DNA of 64,000 nt from Desulfovibrionales bacterium (GTDB lineage Bacteria > Desulfobacterota > Desulfovibrionia > Desulfovibrionales > Desulfonatronaceae), in the NCBI GenBank assembly GCA_007693505.1, contig REDL01000045.1, forward strand, positions 1 through 64,000, given 5' to 3'. The notes beneath the pieces are model-generated. The model searched no databases, was not told the origin of the DNA, and saw nothing but the letters and a program-made list of their open reading frames with translations. Positions within the stretch are counted from its first letter, which is position 1; each line of letters starts with the position of its first letter. The position numbers and the translations under genes are program-made. Positions 55,901 through 64,000 of the stretch are shown here, one piece after another.

Positions 55901-56532
55901 ACGATCAATCCATTAAGTGGTTCCTTGCGCCGGTATTTGGCCATCAAGGTCAAAAACCGTTCCCATTCCTCCCGGTCTTCATCTTCCAGGGGAACGGCAT
56001 ACCGGCCGGCGGAATCCAGCACCACGGCACTCTCGAAAAACCACCAGTCGCAATTCTTGGTGCTGGAAATTCCCTTGGTCGGGCCAACATCCGTCAGGAT
56101 GGTGGTCAATCGGGCATGGGATACCGCAGTGGACTTTCCTGAACCCGTCTCTCCGAAAATCATGAACCAGGGCAGGGTGTAGAGAGGATCGCCCCGGTGA
56201 CGTAGCCGGGAGGAGCGCAAGGTATCCACTGCGGCGGTCCATCGGTCCTGCAACTCTTGGAGTCTCCGGCGCTCATGGGCCGGAGCGGCTTGAATGGATG
56301 CCTGGTCCTGATCGACCACCCGCTTGACGAACTGCTCCTCACGTCGACGATAATAGTACCGGCGCAGAAACAGCACCATGACCACCACGAAAAACACACC
56401 GACAACAGCCACACCCACGATCCAGCGTGGCCACTGCATATAGTCCGCCAGGAACAGCGCGCCCACCGTCGTGGCCACGGTCAAGGCCAGAAGGAGAAAG
56501 ACCTTTAGCGCGGTGAATAAGAGTTTGGTCAT
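52903..56532 (-). CDS. tssM: T6SS membrane complex protein TssM (IcmF)
   Basis: 1209 aa. Two N-terminal transmembrane helices (about 9-29 and 37-56), a cytoplasmic NTPase-like domain with intact Walker A GETGSGKST at 127-135, a third transmembrane helix near 430 (LALGAWMLLLLTLIGLSSLS), and a long periplasmic part. TssM with TssL and TssJ forms the envelope-spanning channel. The last ~60 residues are a Pro/Ala-rich tail (PQPQPVPAPASTVSSPAASP), unusual for TssM and likely disordered. The gene overlaps the AMIN-like gene. Confidence 0.95.
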   Translation of the reverse strand: MTKLLFTALKVFLLLALTVATTVGALFLADYMQWPRWIVGVAVVGVFFVVVMVLFLRRYYYRRREEQFVKRVVDQDQASIQAAPAHERRRLQELQDRWTAAVDTLRSSRLRHRGDPLYTLPWFMIFGETGSGKSTAVSHARLTTILTDVGPTKGISSTKNCDWWFFESAVVLDSAGRYAVPLEDEDREEWERFLTLMAKYRRKEPLNGLIVTLPADRLLSDDEDALVAYGRSIRMRMDQLMRVLGAKFPVYVLVTKLDLVMGMTALAELLPESQRGQAMGLLNPSDQRAPEDFLGEAMVHIARRLKDLRLLLATRTEVVAGRAALFPDEFERLGRRIRAFIEGAFHENPYQETPYFRGLFISSGRQSGLSRSGLLGGLETFKDRQWRLPDTGRGLFLHDFFAAILPKDRYGFRMLGEYLSWRRATTNLALGAWMLLLLTLIGLSSLSYVQIRKAMQPVYETFPQAPAMGADLAQDMVTIGLMRDRIAKMQNDLHARIWPRMGLYQGHAALFGLKNHYALWFRDHILTPIDEAMGQKFVNLGIRDQEDVLAPYLQYLVWRIDTLLARETGRPRPDVPGQEGPIEALALAFGGRLPYVAAFFPDMYRSYAAWERDLGILQRERQEMQMWTNQIIELEGRDLHWMVDWATARPNLPDVTLGDFWIGLGQVRDEPRVPGAFTAQGKAEIERLLEQVVQAASDPEAFARRKQNFWIWYAVQFADAWQDFRDHFDLGMDKLLTREDWLKTSASMATLDNPYFNLINRMRDEHRAIEGLRFDPAMVNQFHREFEFLVETYRAKQMGATLDSRISEKLTQLEARVFRLEDSLAASEHFDEYMKQLQVLQQAAATMDGSFRFASQNFGLTGEQSPEDVAMAAVNTMAQLLVKGQAADWRDFWKFVEGPLLFQVTLITYETACALNDVWEAQVTSEIVNVPQRELWSQLFGDRGLVPPFLSGPAQHFLRRTQDGWAPATWLGIPFPFRHEFLAFLDQGSVRRQQIQPKYTVPISTLPTNVNREAKSEPYQTTLTLQCAAQPQTLDNFNFPNSLDFIWEPATCDEVNLRIFFREATLSQRWTGEWAFRDFLRDFRAGRKVYTPDDFPQQKSILEGLDVEQIQVSFTIQNAEPILAIQDLPPLKVPAQAAHCWAGLGAGTLRPDTLAGAPQPQPVPAPASTVSSPAASPPTPGTAPNATEGQTDGSADPAEPAAPRAEGGP

Positions 56533-56590
56533 TCTGGATTCTCAGTAGGCTTGAACACGCATCGCCCTGCCGCGGTCGAAAAGTGACCCG

Positions 56591-57307
56591 TCATCCCAAC
56601 GCCCCCAACCATGTGGCCACGAAATCAGAAAGCATTGCGGCATAGGCCAGATAGACTCCCACGGCCAGGACGCCAGGCACAGTAAAGAGCAGGATCAACT
56701 GCAGGCTTGGAGCAAACAGCTCTGTCCGACTCTTGGATATTTCGCGCTCATACACTTCCGGAAAAAGGCGCTCCTCCGAGAGCTGCCGCCCGTCACGCAA
56801 GTTTTCCAGATTGGCTTTGGTCAATTCCCGCAGGGTGAGGCGACCTTCAGGGCCAAAATATCGACCAGTGAAGCCCAGGGTTAGACAGGCCACGTAGACT
56901 TCAAGCACGTCACGCTGTGGCGAAACAGGGCGCTGCTCCAGATTTTCGAACAACGACATGTCCAGAGGCTCCCGGGCTGATTTGCCGCAAAGTCCGGCCA
57001 GACGCTGATAGAATTCCTCCCCGGCGTTGACGGTGTGGAAGTGCACCTGTTGCAGCTTGTTGCGCATCCACTCGGTACGTCCCGGCCAGCTGGATGCCAG
57101 GACGATCTCGTCGGCAAAGGCGCAGACGGCGAAAAGAGCCTGCTCGGCCTGGGATGGATCGCGGCGGTTGGCCCGATCCATGCCCTCTTGGAGCAGCCGA
57201 TCCATATCCCCCCGGGCTGTTGCGTAAGGAGTGTCCGCCAGATTTGGCTCCGATCCGAGCATGGCCGCGAAAGCCAGGGCTGGAAGGAAATCATCAATCA
57301 GGGCCAT
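56591..57307 (-). CDS. tssL: T6SS membrane protein TssL (DotU/IcmH)
   Basis: 238 aa. Cytoplasmic helical domain (AEQALFAVCAFADEIVLASS; FYQRLAGLCGK; VYVACLTLGFTGRYFG, all DotU hallmarks) and one C-terminal transmembrane helix (ILLFTVPGVLAVGVYLAYAA). There is no C-terminal OmpA-like peptidoglycan-binding domain, so this is the short form. It joins TssM to the TssK baseplate. It starts 7 bp after tssK. Confidence 0.93.
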   Translation of the reverse strand: MALIDDFLPALAFAAMLGSEPNLADTPYATARGDMDRLLQEGMDRANRRDPSQAEQALFAVCAFADEIVLASSWPGRTEWMRNKLQQVHFHTVNAGEEFYQRLAGLCGKSAREPLDMSLFENLEQRPVSPQRDVLEVYVACLTLGFTGRYFGPEGRLTLRELTKANLENLRDGRQLSEERLFPEVYEREISKSRTELFAPSLQLILLFTVPGVLAVGVYLAYAAMLSDFVATWLGALG

Positions 57308-57314
57308 GATCCGC

Positions 57315-58709
57315 CTACCTGGTCAGCACGGCCAGTTGCGCATCCAGATCCTCTGGGGCCTCTGTCCAATGCAACGCGATGCTGCCGTTTTTCTCGATTT
57401 CCGACCAAAGTGGGCTTTCCCGGCCGATACGGAAATAGATGGCTCCGTGGCGACGAGGCATGCCTGCCGGTGGGCTGTCGGACGCAGCCAGCGGAATGCC
57501 CGGAAGAGCGCGAACCAGCAACGACCCCATGGCGCTGGTGGCCGAAAGTTTGAGCATCTGGGAGGCTGATTCACGCATCGTCTGGGGATCCATGAGTTCG
57601 GAATGCAGCACAAGCCAGTACTCGCCCCCGGATGTTCTGGTTTCGGCCAGAATCTGGTTGGGAATCTCCGCAGTCCAGGAAGGATCCTTGAATTCGAAGC
57701 GGGTCACGAATCGTGGACCGGCGGAAATCCCTTCAAGCAGGGAGACAATCACGTCCCGAACACCGCGAAAACAGCGGCCTAGATCAGTGTGGGCATAATC
57801 CGGGACCAGCCTTTCGTCCTGCCAGTTTTCTCCCAAAGCGCTGATGTCCAGGGAAAAAACCGACAGCTCCGCCACCAATTCGCGAAGCATACCGTAGGCG
57901 TTCCAGGGAGACAGGCAGTGGTTTTCCACGGCATGATCCAAACGTGCAGCAAACCGGGAAAGGGTGCGCAAGGCCATGAGCAACAGGGTGAACTCCGTAT
58001 TCACGCCGCCGGAAAGGTTCTTGTAACCTTCCAGTTGTCGGGCCTTGCCCAGCACCCGGTCCCGCAGTTCCTTCAGCAACGCGGCCAGTGCCGCGGAGCC
58101 GGAAAGTGTCAGACACGGCGGCACAAAGGTCGCATCCAGAGCCGCCCGATCTCCTTCTCGGGTTAGCCTGGCTATCGGAACCAGGTCGAGGTCTCCAGCC
58201 TGATCCAGCTCGTTTTCAAAAACAACATTCAGGACGTAGGACATGCGCCGAATTTGAGCCGGCGGTCCGTCGCCGTATCCGTCCGGAACACTTTCAGGCT
58301 CCACGGGCACGGCCAATCTCGTGGGGGCCGCGACCATTTGGGAAAGAGATTCGGCCACGGTCACATTGGGTTCCCCCGGTCTCATGGCCCGGAGTCCGAC
58401 ATAAACGGTCAGTGAACCATCCACCGGGATGGATTCCATGACCAGTTGCCGCCCGCCGCACACCGCATTACCGGGAACGTGCAACACTTGCGCTGTCGTC
58501 GGTAACAGCACCATGATCTCGGCCAACTCAAAACGCCCGGCCGCCAGAGCCGCATCATTGACCTTGAGGCCGGCAACACCCCAAAAATAGGGGATCAAAT
58601 TCGTAACCAGAGGAGCCAACGTTTCCGAAAACTGTTGGTTGAGAATCTGGAAGTGCTGGGGTTGCAGGAACAACCCTTGATGCCAGTAGATCGGACCATC
58701 AGCCATCAT
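57315..58709 (-). CDS. tssK: T6SS baseplate protein TssK
   Basis: 464 aa, near the family norm. The N-terminus MMADGPIYWHQGLFLQPQHF is the TssK signature. The remainder shows the shell domain and helical middle (LARLTREGDRAALDATFVPP). TssK trimers connect the baseplate wedges to TssL/TssM. The ATG at 58709 overlaps the tssJ stop (ATGATG pattern); the longer frame to 58799 runs through tssJ and is not used. Confidence 0.95.
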   Translation of the reverse strand: MMADGPIYWHQGLFLQPQHFQILNQQFSETLAPLVTNLIPYFWGVAGLKVNDAALAAGRFELAEIMVLLPTTAQVLHVPGNAVCGGRQLVMESIPVDGSLTVYVGLRAMRPGEPNVTVAESLSQMVAAPTRLAVPVEPESVPDGYGDGPPAQIRRMSYVLNVVFENELDQAGDLDLVPIARLTREGDRAALDATFVPPCLTLSGSAALAALLKELRDRVLGKARQLEGYKNLSGGVNTEFTLLLMALRTLSRFAARLDHAVENHCLSPWNAYGMLRELVAELSVFSLDISALGENWQDERLVPDYAHTDLGRCFRGVRDVIVSLLEGISAGPRFVTRFEFKDPSWTAEIPNQILAETRTSGGEYWLVLHSELMDPQTMRESASQMLKLSATSAMGSLLVRALPGIPLAASDSPPAGMPRRHGAIYFRIGRESPLWSEIEKNGSIALHWTEAPEDLDAQLAVLTR

Positions 58710-59434
58710 TCGACTCCCATGCGTTGAATGGAGTTGGGTCCCAGCAAAACATCCATGGTCAGGGCCCCCGGATTGAACACGTCCGAAGACCAGGGCCACA
58801 TCCCACCCCGGCTGGAAACCACCGGGAAACTGTACAAAGCCGTTATCAGCCCAGGCTGAAGATCATTGTAACCAGCCACCAATCCCACGTGACGGGCACC
58901 CTCGGCCCGGTCCAGAACGAAGGAAGACTCCTGTCCCGGCCGGATGAACCGCCGCTCCACATGCACCACGCTCTGGTCGAAACGGGCGCACTCCAGCAGC
59001 TTGCGGATCCCTCCGATATTCGCGGCCAGCTCCTGGAACACGGCCGGGGCACTCAGCTGGTAGGTGCACAGCAAAATATTGTGAGAAAACCCTTCAAACA
59101 GATTCAGGTCACTGTCCGCCTTGAGGTTCATGGTCAGCCCACCCGGCAGAAAGGTCCATTTAATCTGGTCTGGACTGGCGGCGTTCTGGGGTATTTCCCA
59201 AGGCTTGGGTGGCGTTTTTTTGCCTGGTGGCGGATATCCGTGGCAGGCCGTAAGGCAAAAAACAATCAGAAGGAAGAGAAAGCCCAGAGCCGATGGCCGC
59301 ACAGCACGGCATACCCGGTGCAGGGAGGGGACGGCGTTGAGCGCCCCCGGATTCAAAACCGGACTGCGAAAAGCGGAACATGGAACCTTAAAGCCAAAAG
59401 CCGGTTTATGCATACCATCACCCATATCGGACAT
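58706..59434 (-). CDS. tssJ: T6SS outer-membrane lipoprotein TssJ
   Basis: 242 aa from the first ATG. A hydrophobic stretch and lipobox (FLFLLIVFCLTAC, Cys at about 64) mark a lipoprotein; the beta-domain that follows (LNLFEGFSHNILLCTYQLSA) is typical of TssJ, which anchors TssM at the outer membrane. The first ~45 residues are odd for a signal peptide, so the true start may be an internal GTG just before RPSALGFLF; no ribosome site decides it. It sits 6 bp after the unknown gene and overlaps tssK by 4 bp. Confidence 0.88.
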   Translation of the reverse strand: MSDMGDGMHKPAFGFKVPCSAFRSPVLNPGALNAVPSLHRVCRAVRPSALGFLFLLIVFCLTACHGYPPPGKKTPPKPWEIPQNAASPDQIKWTFLPGGLTMNLKADSDLNLFEGFSHNILLCTYQLSAPAVFQELAANIGGIRKLLECARFDQSVVHVERRFIRPGQESSFVLDRAEGARHVGLVAGYNDLQPGLITALYSFPVVSSRGGMWPWSSDVFNPGALTMDVLLGPNSIQRMGVE

Positions 59435-59440
59435 CCTGCC

Positions 59441-60214
59441 TCAAACCAGGGACACAGTAAAGACGTCGACATCGTCCAGGTCTGGAAATGGTCCGAAAAT
59501 TAAACCGTCAGGGACCCCGGCTATTCGCACATAGTAGGACTCGGCTGGTGAAAGATCGTTGTGTACCCCCCAGGCCGTGGCCTCTCTGCCGTCCAGGTGC
59601 AGCTTCATCCCCCGCACCGGGTAGTTCACGGTGGCATTCTGGGGAATTGTTCCGGCAAGCCCGACGCCATGGGCGTCAGGAGTAGCGTCCATGCCGGTGC
59701 AGCCGAGAAATGCCCCTTTCCAGGGATCATGGGCCGGACCAACCTCGAACCAAAGGCCTAAACCAGGTAAGGGGTGCACGGCCAGACGATACTCCAGAAC
59801 CGGTTCTGCGAGTTTGCGATTGGCCCTGGCCACGGCTTTCACTCCCAGGCCGCTGGCAACCACCTCGGCTCCGCGTAGCGGTGTCGGAAGCCCTGCAACG
59901 TCCACCTTGCCCCCGGATGGTGACAGTAAAATGGGAAAATTGTGTCCGTGAGCAGCCTGGGCTGACAGAGCCAAAAGAGCCAGTCCGCGACGGATCGAGG
60001 GCTGGGCAAAACTGGCGGCTTGACCGACGATCAGCCACACCGCGCAATCGCCTCGGCCCAGTTCCGGGACTGCTCCGGCCCAGGCCAGTTTGGCCAAATC
60101 GTCTTCCCAAAAATGTCCTGCCGGATTCAGACCGTACTTGGCGGCCTCTTCAAAAATCATCCGCCCCAATCCCTCGTTTTTCTCGAGAATGGATATCCAG
60201 ACGCGTTTCTTCAT
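59441..60214 (-). CDS. T6SS-linked protein of unknown function between tssH and tssJ
   Basis: 257 aa. Not recognised as any core Tss protein. It lacks a signal peptide and membrane segments. The first half reads like a Rossmann-type alpha/beta domain (CAVWLIVGQAASFAQPSIRR; HNFPILLSPSGG) and the second like a beta-sandwich (GMKLHLDGREATAWGVHNDL). GGAGG sits five bases before the ATG. Tight spacing (33 bp after tssH, 6 bp before tssJ) indicates a T6SS role, possibly a lineage-specific baseplate or regulatory part. Confidence 0.65.
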   Translation of the reverse strand: MKKRVWISILEKNEGLGRMIFEEAAKYGLNPAGHFWEDDLAKLAWAGAVPELGRGDCAVWLIVGQAASFAQPSIRRGLALLALSAQAAHGHNFPILLSPSGGKVDVAGLPTPLRGAEVVASGLGVKAVARANRKLAEPVLEYRLAVHPLPGLGLWFEVGPAHDPWKGAFLGCTGMDATPDAHGVGLAGTIPQNATVNYPVRGMKLHLDGREATAWGVHNDLSPAESYYVRIAGVPDGLIFGPFPDLDDVDVFTVSLV

Positions 60215-60247
60215 GGGTCCTCCAAGTCTTCTGCGCAGCTGAAACCG

Positions 60248-63058
60248 CTACGTTGTCCCGGCTTGCACCGCGGACAAGGTCGTAGCTGCGGTTGATTCCG
60301 ACTGTTTTTTCGTCTCATCCTGGGCAAACGCCATGATAAACCCACCATCATCACCCACATCCAGGGACACGAAGCGGGGCATTCCGGCACCAGACATATG
60401 GCCGAGAATTTCCTGGGACATGCGCGGCAGGATGGTTCCGGACAAAATATACTCGATGTTCCGGGCTCCGGTTTCCACCTCGGTGCACCGGGCCGCAATC
60501 TGATCGGGAACCGCATCCGTGTAACGCATAACCATTTTGTTGTTCAGCATCAGCCGCTTGGCCAGGGCCTCCAGCTTGAGCCGGGCGATGCGCTGCATGG
60601 CCTCCGTGGACAAACTCTGGTAGGGTACCACGGCCATTCTGGCCAGCAAGGCCGGCTTGAAATGCTCGGAAAGGATCGGCCGGATCGCCGAAAGCACGGT
60701 ATCCAGATCCAGTTCGGCGCTGTCCTTGGTCATTTCCTGGATCACATCCGAACCCAGGTTGGAAGTGAGCATGATCACCGTGTTCCGGAAGCTGATTTCC
60801 TTCCCCTCGCCGTCCGTGAGCAGTCCCTTGTCAAAGACCTGGTAGAACAGATTCATCACATCAAGGTGTGCCTTTTCCACTTCGTCCAGCAGGACCACGG
60901 AATACGGCCGCTGGCGCACCGCCTCGCTGAGCATCCCACCCTCACCATAGCCGACATAGCCCGGAGGTGAGCCGATCAGCCGAGAAACCGTATGTTTTTC
61001 CTGGAATTCGCTCATGTTGATGGTCACCACGCTGCGTTCGTCTCCGAAAAGCATGTCCGCCAGTGCGAGTCCGGTCTCGGTCTTGCCGACTCCCGACGGC
61101 CCCACCAAAAGGAAGACAGCAGAAGGCTGCTCCGGACCGCGTAACCCGGCCTTGGCCGCCTTGATTGCCTCGGCCACGGCGCGCAACGCCGCATCCTGGC
61201 CTTTGATCCGCGTCGCCAAGCGCTGCTCCAGGTCCACGGCCACCGCAGCCTGCTCACGGGCCACTTTGCCTACGGGAATCCCGGTCCAGTCACTGACTAC
61301 CTTGGCCACCACGTCCGGGGTGACTTCAATGGACACCAGACCGTCACCGACCCGGGCCGAGGCATAATCTTCCCGGGCGTTGGTCACGACCTTTTGCAGC
61401 GCGTCCAGATCCAATACTTCCGGGGCATGCGCATTGTCGGAGGTATCCGCGACATCCGCGCCAGCTGGCGCACCCGTCCCCTCCGTCGTGTCCGTTGGCT
61501 CTCCCGTACCAGCCAACAGGGAATCCTGGGCCATGGCCGTGTTCAGCGCGGTTCGAGCCGCCACCAGGGCCTGGGCTGCCCTCAATTCCTTCTGCCATGC
61601 TGAACGCAGTTCTTCGCTGGTGCTGGTCAAATCCCCAATACGCTGCTCCAATTCCTGGAGGTGTTCGGCATCAATGGTCAGCCCATTGGCAAAATCCCGT
61701 TCCAGGGCCTTCTTCTCCCGCAGGGCGGCCTGGATTGCCCGTTCCATGTCCTCCAGTTCGCCGGGTTTGGAGGACAGGCTGATCTTGACCCTTGCGCAGG
61801 CCGTGTCCAGCAGGTCAATAGCCTTGTCCGGTAGAAAACGACCGGTGAGATAGCGATGGGCAAACTCCGCGGCGCAGATAATGGCATCGTCGCGCACAAT
61901 CACCTTGTGCGCTTTTTCGTAGGCGTCGCGAATCCCCCGCAGAATCAAGGCTGCCGTGGCCACGCTCGGCTCGTCCAGCTTGACCAGCTGGAAGCGTCGA
62001 GCCAGAGCCGGGTCCTTCTCGAAGTATTTCTTGTATTCTTTCCACGTGGTCGCGGCGCAGGTCTTGATTTCGCCCCGGGCCAGAGCCGGTTTGAGCATAT
62101 TGGCTGCGTCCGAGCCTCCGGCCGAACCGCCCGCACCCACCAGGGTGTGGGCTTCGTCGATAAACAAAACAATGGGCTTTTCACTGGACTTGATCTCGTC
62201 CAGCACGCCCTTCAAGCGGCGTTCAAACTCCCCCTTCATTCCGGCACCGGCCTCCAGCAGGCCCATGTCCAGACCAAGCAGAGTCACGCCTTCCAGCACT
62301 TCCGGAACGTCTCCCTGGGTGATGCGCAAGGCCAGCCCCTCGATCACAGCGGTCTTGCCCACCCCGGGTTCACCCACCAGGATCGGGTTGTTCTTCCGCC
62401 GCCGGGCCAGAATGTCCACGATTTTGCGGATTTCCGTATCACGGCCAAAAACCGCGTCGATCTTTCCATCCTTGGCCTTGGCGGTGAAATCCTCGCAGAA
62501 TTTGGCGATGAAACTCTCCCCAGCCGCCTCATGCGCACGGCCCGGCTCACCGGCGGCCCTGGCCGCCGGACCTTCCCCCGCGCTTTCCGTGGACACCTTG
62601 GCCAGTTCCCAGAAATGCTTTTGCAGATCCTCCCGGTTAATTTGGCCGATCACGTCCGAATAACCGCCCTGAGCGTACAAAGCGGGCTTGCGCAGAAAGG
62701 CCAGCAAGACGGCTCCGGAGCGGATTCGGGTCAGCCCGAGATCCACCGAGGCCACCAGCCAAGCCGCTTCCAGAAGCTCCATGAGCAGAGGCGAAAATAC
62801 CGGCCGGGAAGAATTGCCGGCCCGAAAATCTTCCATGCTGCCGTTTACGGCCGCCTTCAGCCGCCCGACATCCACGCCAAATCGGTTCAGAGCCAAAGGA
62901 ATGTCCGCGCTTTGATCCTCCAGGCAAGCCAACAACAGATGTTCCACCGTGACCTCGTAATGGGTGCGGTTCACGGTCAGTCCGGCGGCCGTATGCAGGG
63001 CCTGGGTGCAGTAGCCGTTGCACTTCTCCAGCAGGGCTTTCATGTCCACGCCGATCAT
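60248..63058 (-). CDS. tssH: T6SS sheath recycling ATPase ClpV (TssH)
   Basis: 936 aa. N-domain (about 1-150; LTVNRTHYEVTVEHLLLACL), first AAA+ domain with GEPGVGKT near 229, coiled-coil middle domain (about 410-510), second AAA+ domain with GPSGVGKTE near 652. It is close in layout to ClpB but ends in a long T6SS-type tail. ClpV extracts TssC from the contracted sheath. A Gly/Ala/Asp-rich insert (GEPTDTTEGTGAPAGADVAD, about 520-540) interrupts the middle domain and is not usual. The ATG at 63058 overlaps the tssG stop (ATGA) with AAAGGAG upstream. Confidence 0.94.
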   Translation of the reverse strand: MIGVDMKALLEKCNGYCTQALHTAAGLTVNRTHYEVTVEHLLLACLEDQSADIPLALNRFGVDVGRLKAAVNGSMEDFRAGNSSRPVFSPLLMELLEAAWLVASVDLGLTRIRSGAVLLAFLRKPALYAQGGYSDVIGQINREDLQKHFWELAKVSTESAGEGPAARAAGEPGRAHEAAGESFIAKFCEDFTAKAKDGKIDAVFGRDTEIRKIVDILARRRKNNPILVGEPGVGKTAVIEGLALRITQGDVPEVLEGVTLLGLDMGLLEAGAGMKGEFERRLKGVLDEIKSSEKPIVLFIDEAHTLVGAGGSAGGSDAANMLKPALARGEIKTCAATTWKEYKKYFEKDPALARRFQLVKLDEPSVATAALILRGIRDAYEKAHKVIVRDDAIICAAEFAHRYLTGRFLPDKAIDLLDTACARVKISLSSKPGELEDMERAIQAALREKKALERDFANGLTIDAEHLQELEQRIGDLTSTSEELRSAWQKELRAAQALVAARTALNTAMAQDSLLAGTGEPTDTTEGTGAPAGADVADTSDNAHAPEVLDLDALQKVVTNAREDYASARVGDGLVSIEVTPDVVAKVVSDWTGIPVGKVAREQAAVAVDLEQRLATRIKGQDAALRAVAEAIKAAKAGLRGPEQPSAVFLLVGPSGVGKTETGLALADMLFGDERSVVTINMSEFQEKHTVSRLIGSPPGYVGYGEGGMLSEAVRQRPYSVVLLDEVEKAHLDVMNLFYQVFDKGLLTDGEGKEISFRNTVIMLTSNLGSDVIQEMTKDSAELDLDTVLSAIRPILSEHFKPALLARMAVVPYQSLSTEAMQRIARLKLEALAKRLMLNNKMVMRYTDAVPDQIAARCTEVETGARNIEYILSGTILPRMSQEILGHMSGAGMPRFVSLDVGDDGGFIMAFAQDETKKQSESTAATTLSAVQAGTT

Positions 63059-64000
63059 AGCACGATGCTCCTTTGTTGATGATCATCCCAAATTCGTCTG
63101 CGTTCGGGAAAAACAGCCCATCCTTCAGCCAGTGGTTCCGCTGTCAGCCAGACATCACACCCCAGTCGAGACCAGCGACCGTCACCCAGCCTCCCCGGCT
63201 GGGCTTCCTGTGGAGCCAAAATGAACTCCAGATCGAACTCCAGGGGCTGGGTGCAATAAAAGCGAACCAACTTGATCACTTCGTCATGGCCTGTCTCCCC
63301 AGGCACTCCCCACTGAAATGTATCCGCATCCAGTGGGCCGATAACAATCCGGATTTTCCCCATGGCGTCCGCCACCCGATCTCCGATCCAGGCACTCCTG
63401 CCCAGGACATTGGCCTCCCGACCGAGACGGCAACGCTGGTCTTCTGGTATCGTGGCCATTCGCGGCTGACATGGCACGACCTGAACTGGGGCGCCGATCC
63501 GGTCGGAGAGCACCCCTCGCAGCCCCACGGCGGAACGGGGAAACTGGGTCAAAAGGCCAGTGGCCCGAAGCAGGGCACCCGGCTGATCAAAGGCATGGTC
63601 GCGCATCTCCTGGTGACCCAGTCCCACCAGGGCGAACAAACGCAGCAGGATATCCTCATCCTGTTTTTCACAGGCCTGCTGGCACAGTCTGTAGTGGGCG
63701 TCGGCCAGAGCGAACAGCACGAAAAAGCCGTGATTCAAGATATCCAGAAAATCACGGCTGACTTTGCTGTCCTCGTTCTGTTCGTCCAGGAGCTCCTCGG
63801 TGTAGAAGGTGGGCAATGGAGAAGACGGTCCGTACAGCCCCAGGAACGTGGCCGTCATCTGGAACCGTCGCAACGCATCCGACTGTTGGGTTTTCTCGCC
63901 GGAAATTTCCTTGATTTCAACCAAATCCGTTGGCGGGAAGCCCAGGGAAAGGTAGGGACGAACCCGAAGTTGTTCCCGCAGGAAGGTTCGTTCACCCGAG
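63055..64000 (-). CDS. tssG: T6SS baseplate protein TssG, C-terminal part (5' end outside window)
   Basis: The frame is open to the right edge, giving at least 314 residues. FLREQLRVRPYLSLGFPP near the edge and FVLFALADAHYRLCQQACE, then GHQEMRDHAFDQPGALLRAT are typical of TssG, a wedge component of the baseplate with TssF, E and K. The GTG/TTG-like starts near 63924 are internal. TssF should lie just beyond the edge. Stop overlaps tssH. Confidence 0.9.
   Translation of the reverse strand, partial: SGERTFLREQLRVRPYLSLGFPPTDLVEIKEISGEKTQQSDALRRFQMTATFLGLYGPSSPLPTFYTEELLDEQNEDSKVSRDFLDILNHGFFVLFALADAHYRLCQQACEKQDEDILLRLFALVGLGHQEMRDHAFDQPGALLRATGLLTQFPRSAVGLRGVLSDRIGAPVQVVPCQPRMATIPEDQRCRLGREANVLGRSAWIGDRVADAMGKIRIVIGPLDADTFQWGVPGETGHDEVIKLVRFYCTQPLEFDLEFILAPQEAQPGRLGDGRWSRLGCDVWLTAEPLAEGWAVFPERRRIWDDHQQRSIVL

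Noticed and set aside
26275-64000. Contractile prophage tail instead of T6SS
   Set aside because: TssJ, TssK, TssL, TssM and ClpV are present and phage capsid, portal and terminase genes are absent.

Overview
The window looks like chromosomal DNA from a sulfate-reducing deltaproteobacterium of the Desulfovibrionales. Evidence: a periplasmic tetraheme cytochrome c3; an adenylate kinase whose LID carries the C-X5-H-X15-C-X2-C metal site known from Desulfovibrio gigas, with the first Cys also at residue 129; menaquinone synthesis by the futalosine route (mqnA, mqnB, mqnD plus a UbiE methyltransferase); and a tig-clpP-clpX-lon run. No rRNA, CRISPR array or intact insertion sequence was seen.

Left part (1-26.3 kb) is mostly housekeeping. 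It starts with the C-terminal part of a UvrD-like helicase cut by the window edge, a small unknown gene, and a non-coding stretch with 9-bp iteron-like repeats that ends at tRNA-Thr(CGT). Then come a coiled-coil membrane protein, mqnA and adk on the minus strand, an M16C peptidase, cytochrome c3, an acidic coiled-coil protein, ubiE, mqnB-mqnD, tRNA-Leu(TAG), the proteostasis run tig-clpP-clpX-lon, a zinc-dependent phospholipase C-like protein, the chaperone set cbpA-cbpM-clpB, and a DUF1786 gene.

Right part (26.3-64 kb) is a type VI secretion locus, almost all on the minus strand. Reading 5' to 3' from the right edge: tssG (cut by the edge), tssH/clpV, an unknown gene, tssJ, tssK, tssL, tssM and an AMIN-like membrane protein. 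Then the same five-part unit occurs three times: vgrG, DUF2169 with pentapeptide repeats, a second pentapeptide-repeat protein, DUF3540, and a DUF4150 PAAR-like protein. Module A is 44.55-52.10 kb, B is 35.91-44.39 kb, and C is 27.01-34.11 kb with its DUF4150 partner on the opposite strand at 26.28 kb behind clpB. Between modules B and C lies a decayed insert: an MNT/HEPN (MntA/HepT-like) pair with one frameshift in each gene, an unknown co-transcribed gene, and a winged-helix fragment.

The T6SS genes seen give the membrane complex (TssJ, L, M), baseplate parts (TssK, TssG) and the sheath recycler ClpV. TssA, B, C, E, F and Hcp are not in the window and are expected beyond the right edge. I infer that the three modules supply three alternative, adaptor-loaded spike tips. 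No recognisable toxin or immunity gene is present in them. The pentapeptide-repeat proteins, the VgrG tails and the unknown central regions of the DUF2169 proteins are the most likely places for new function.
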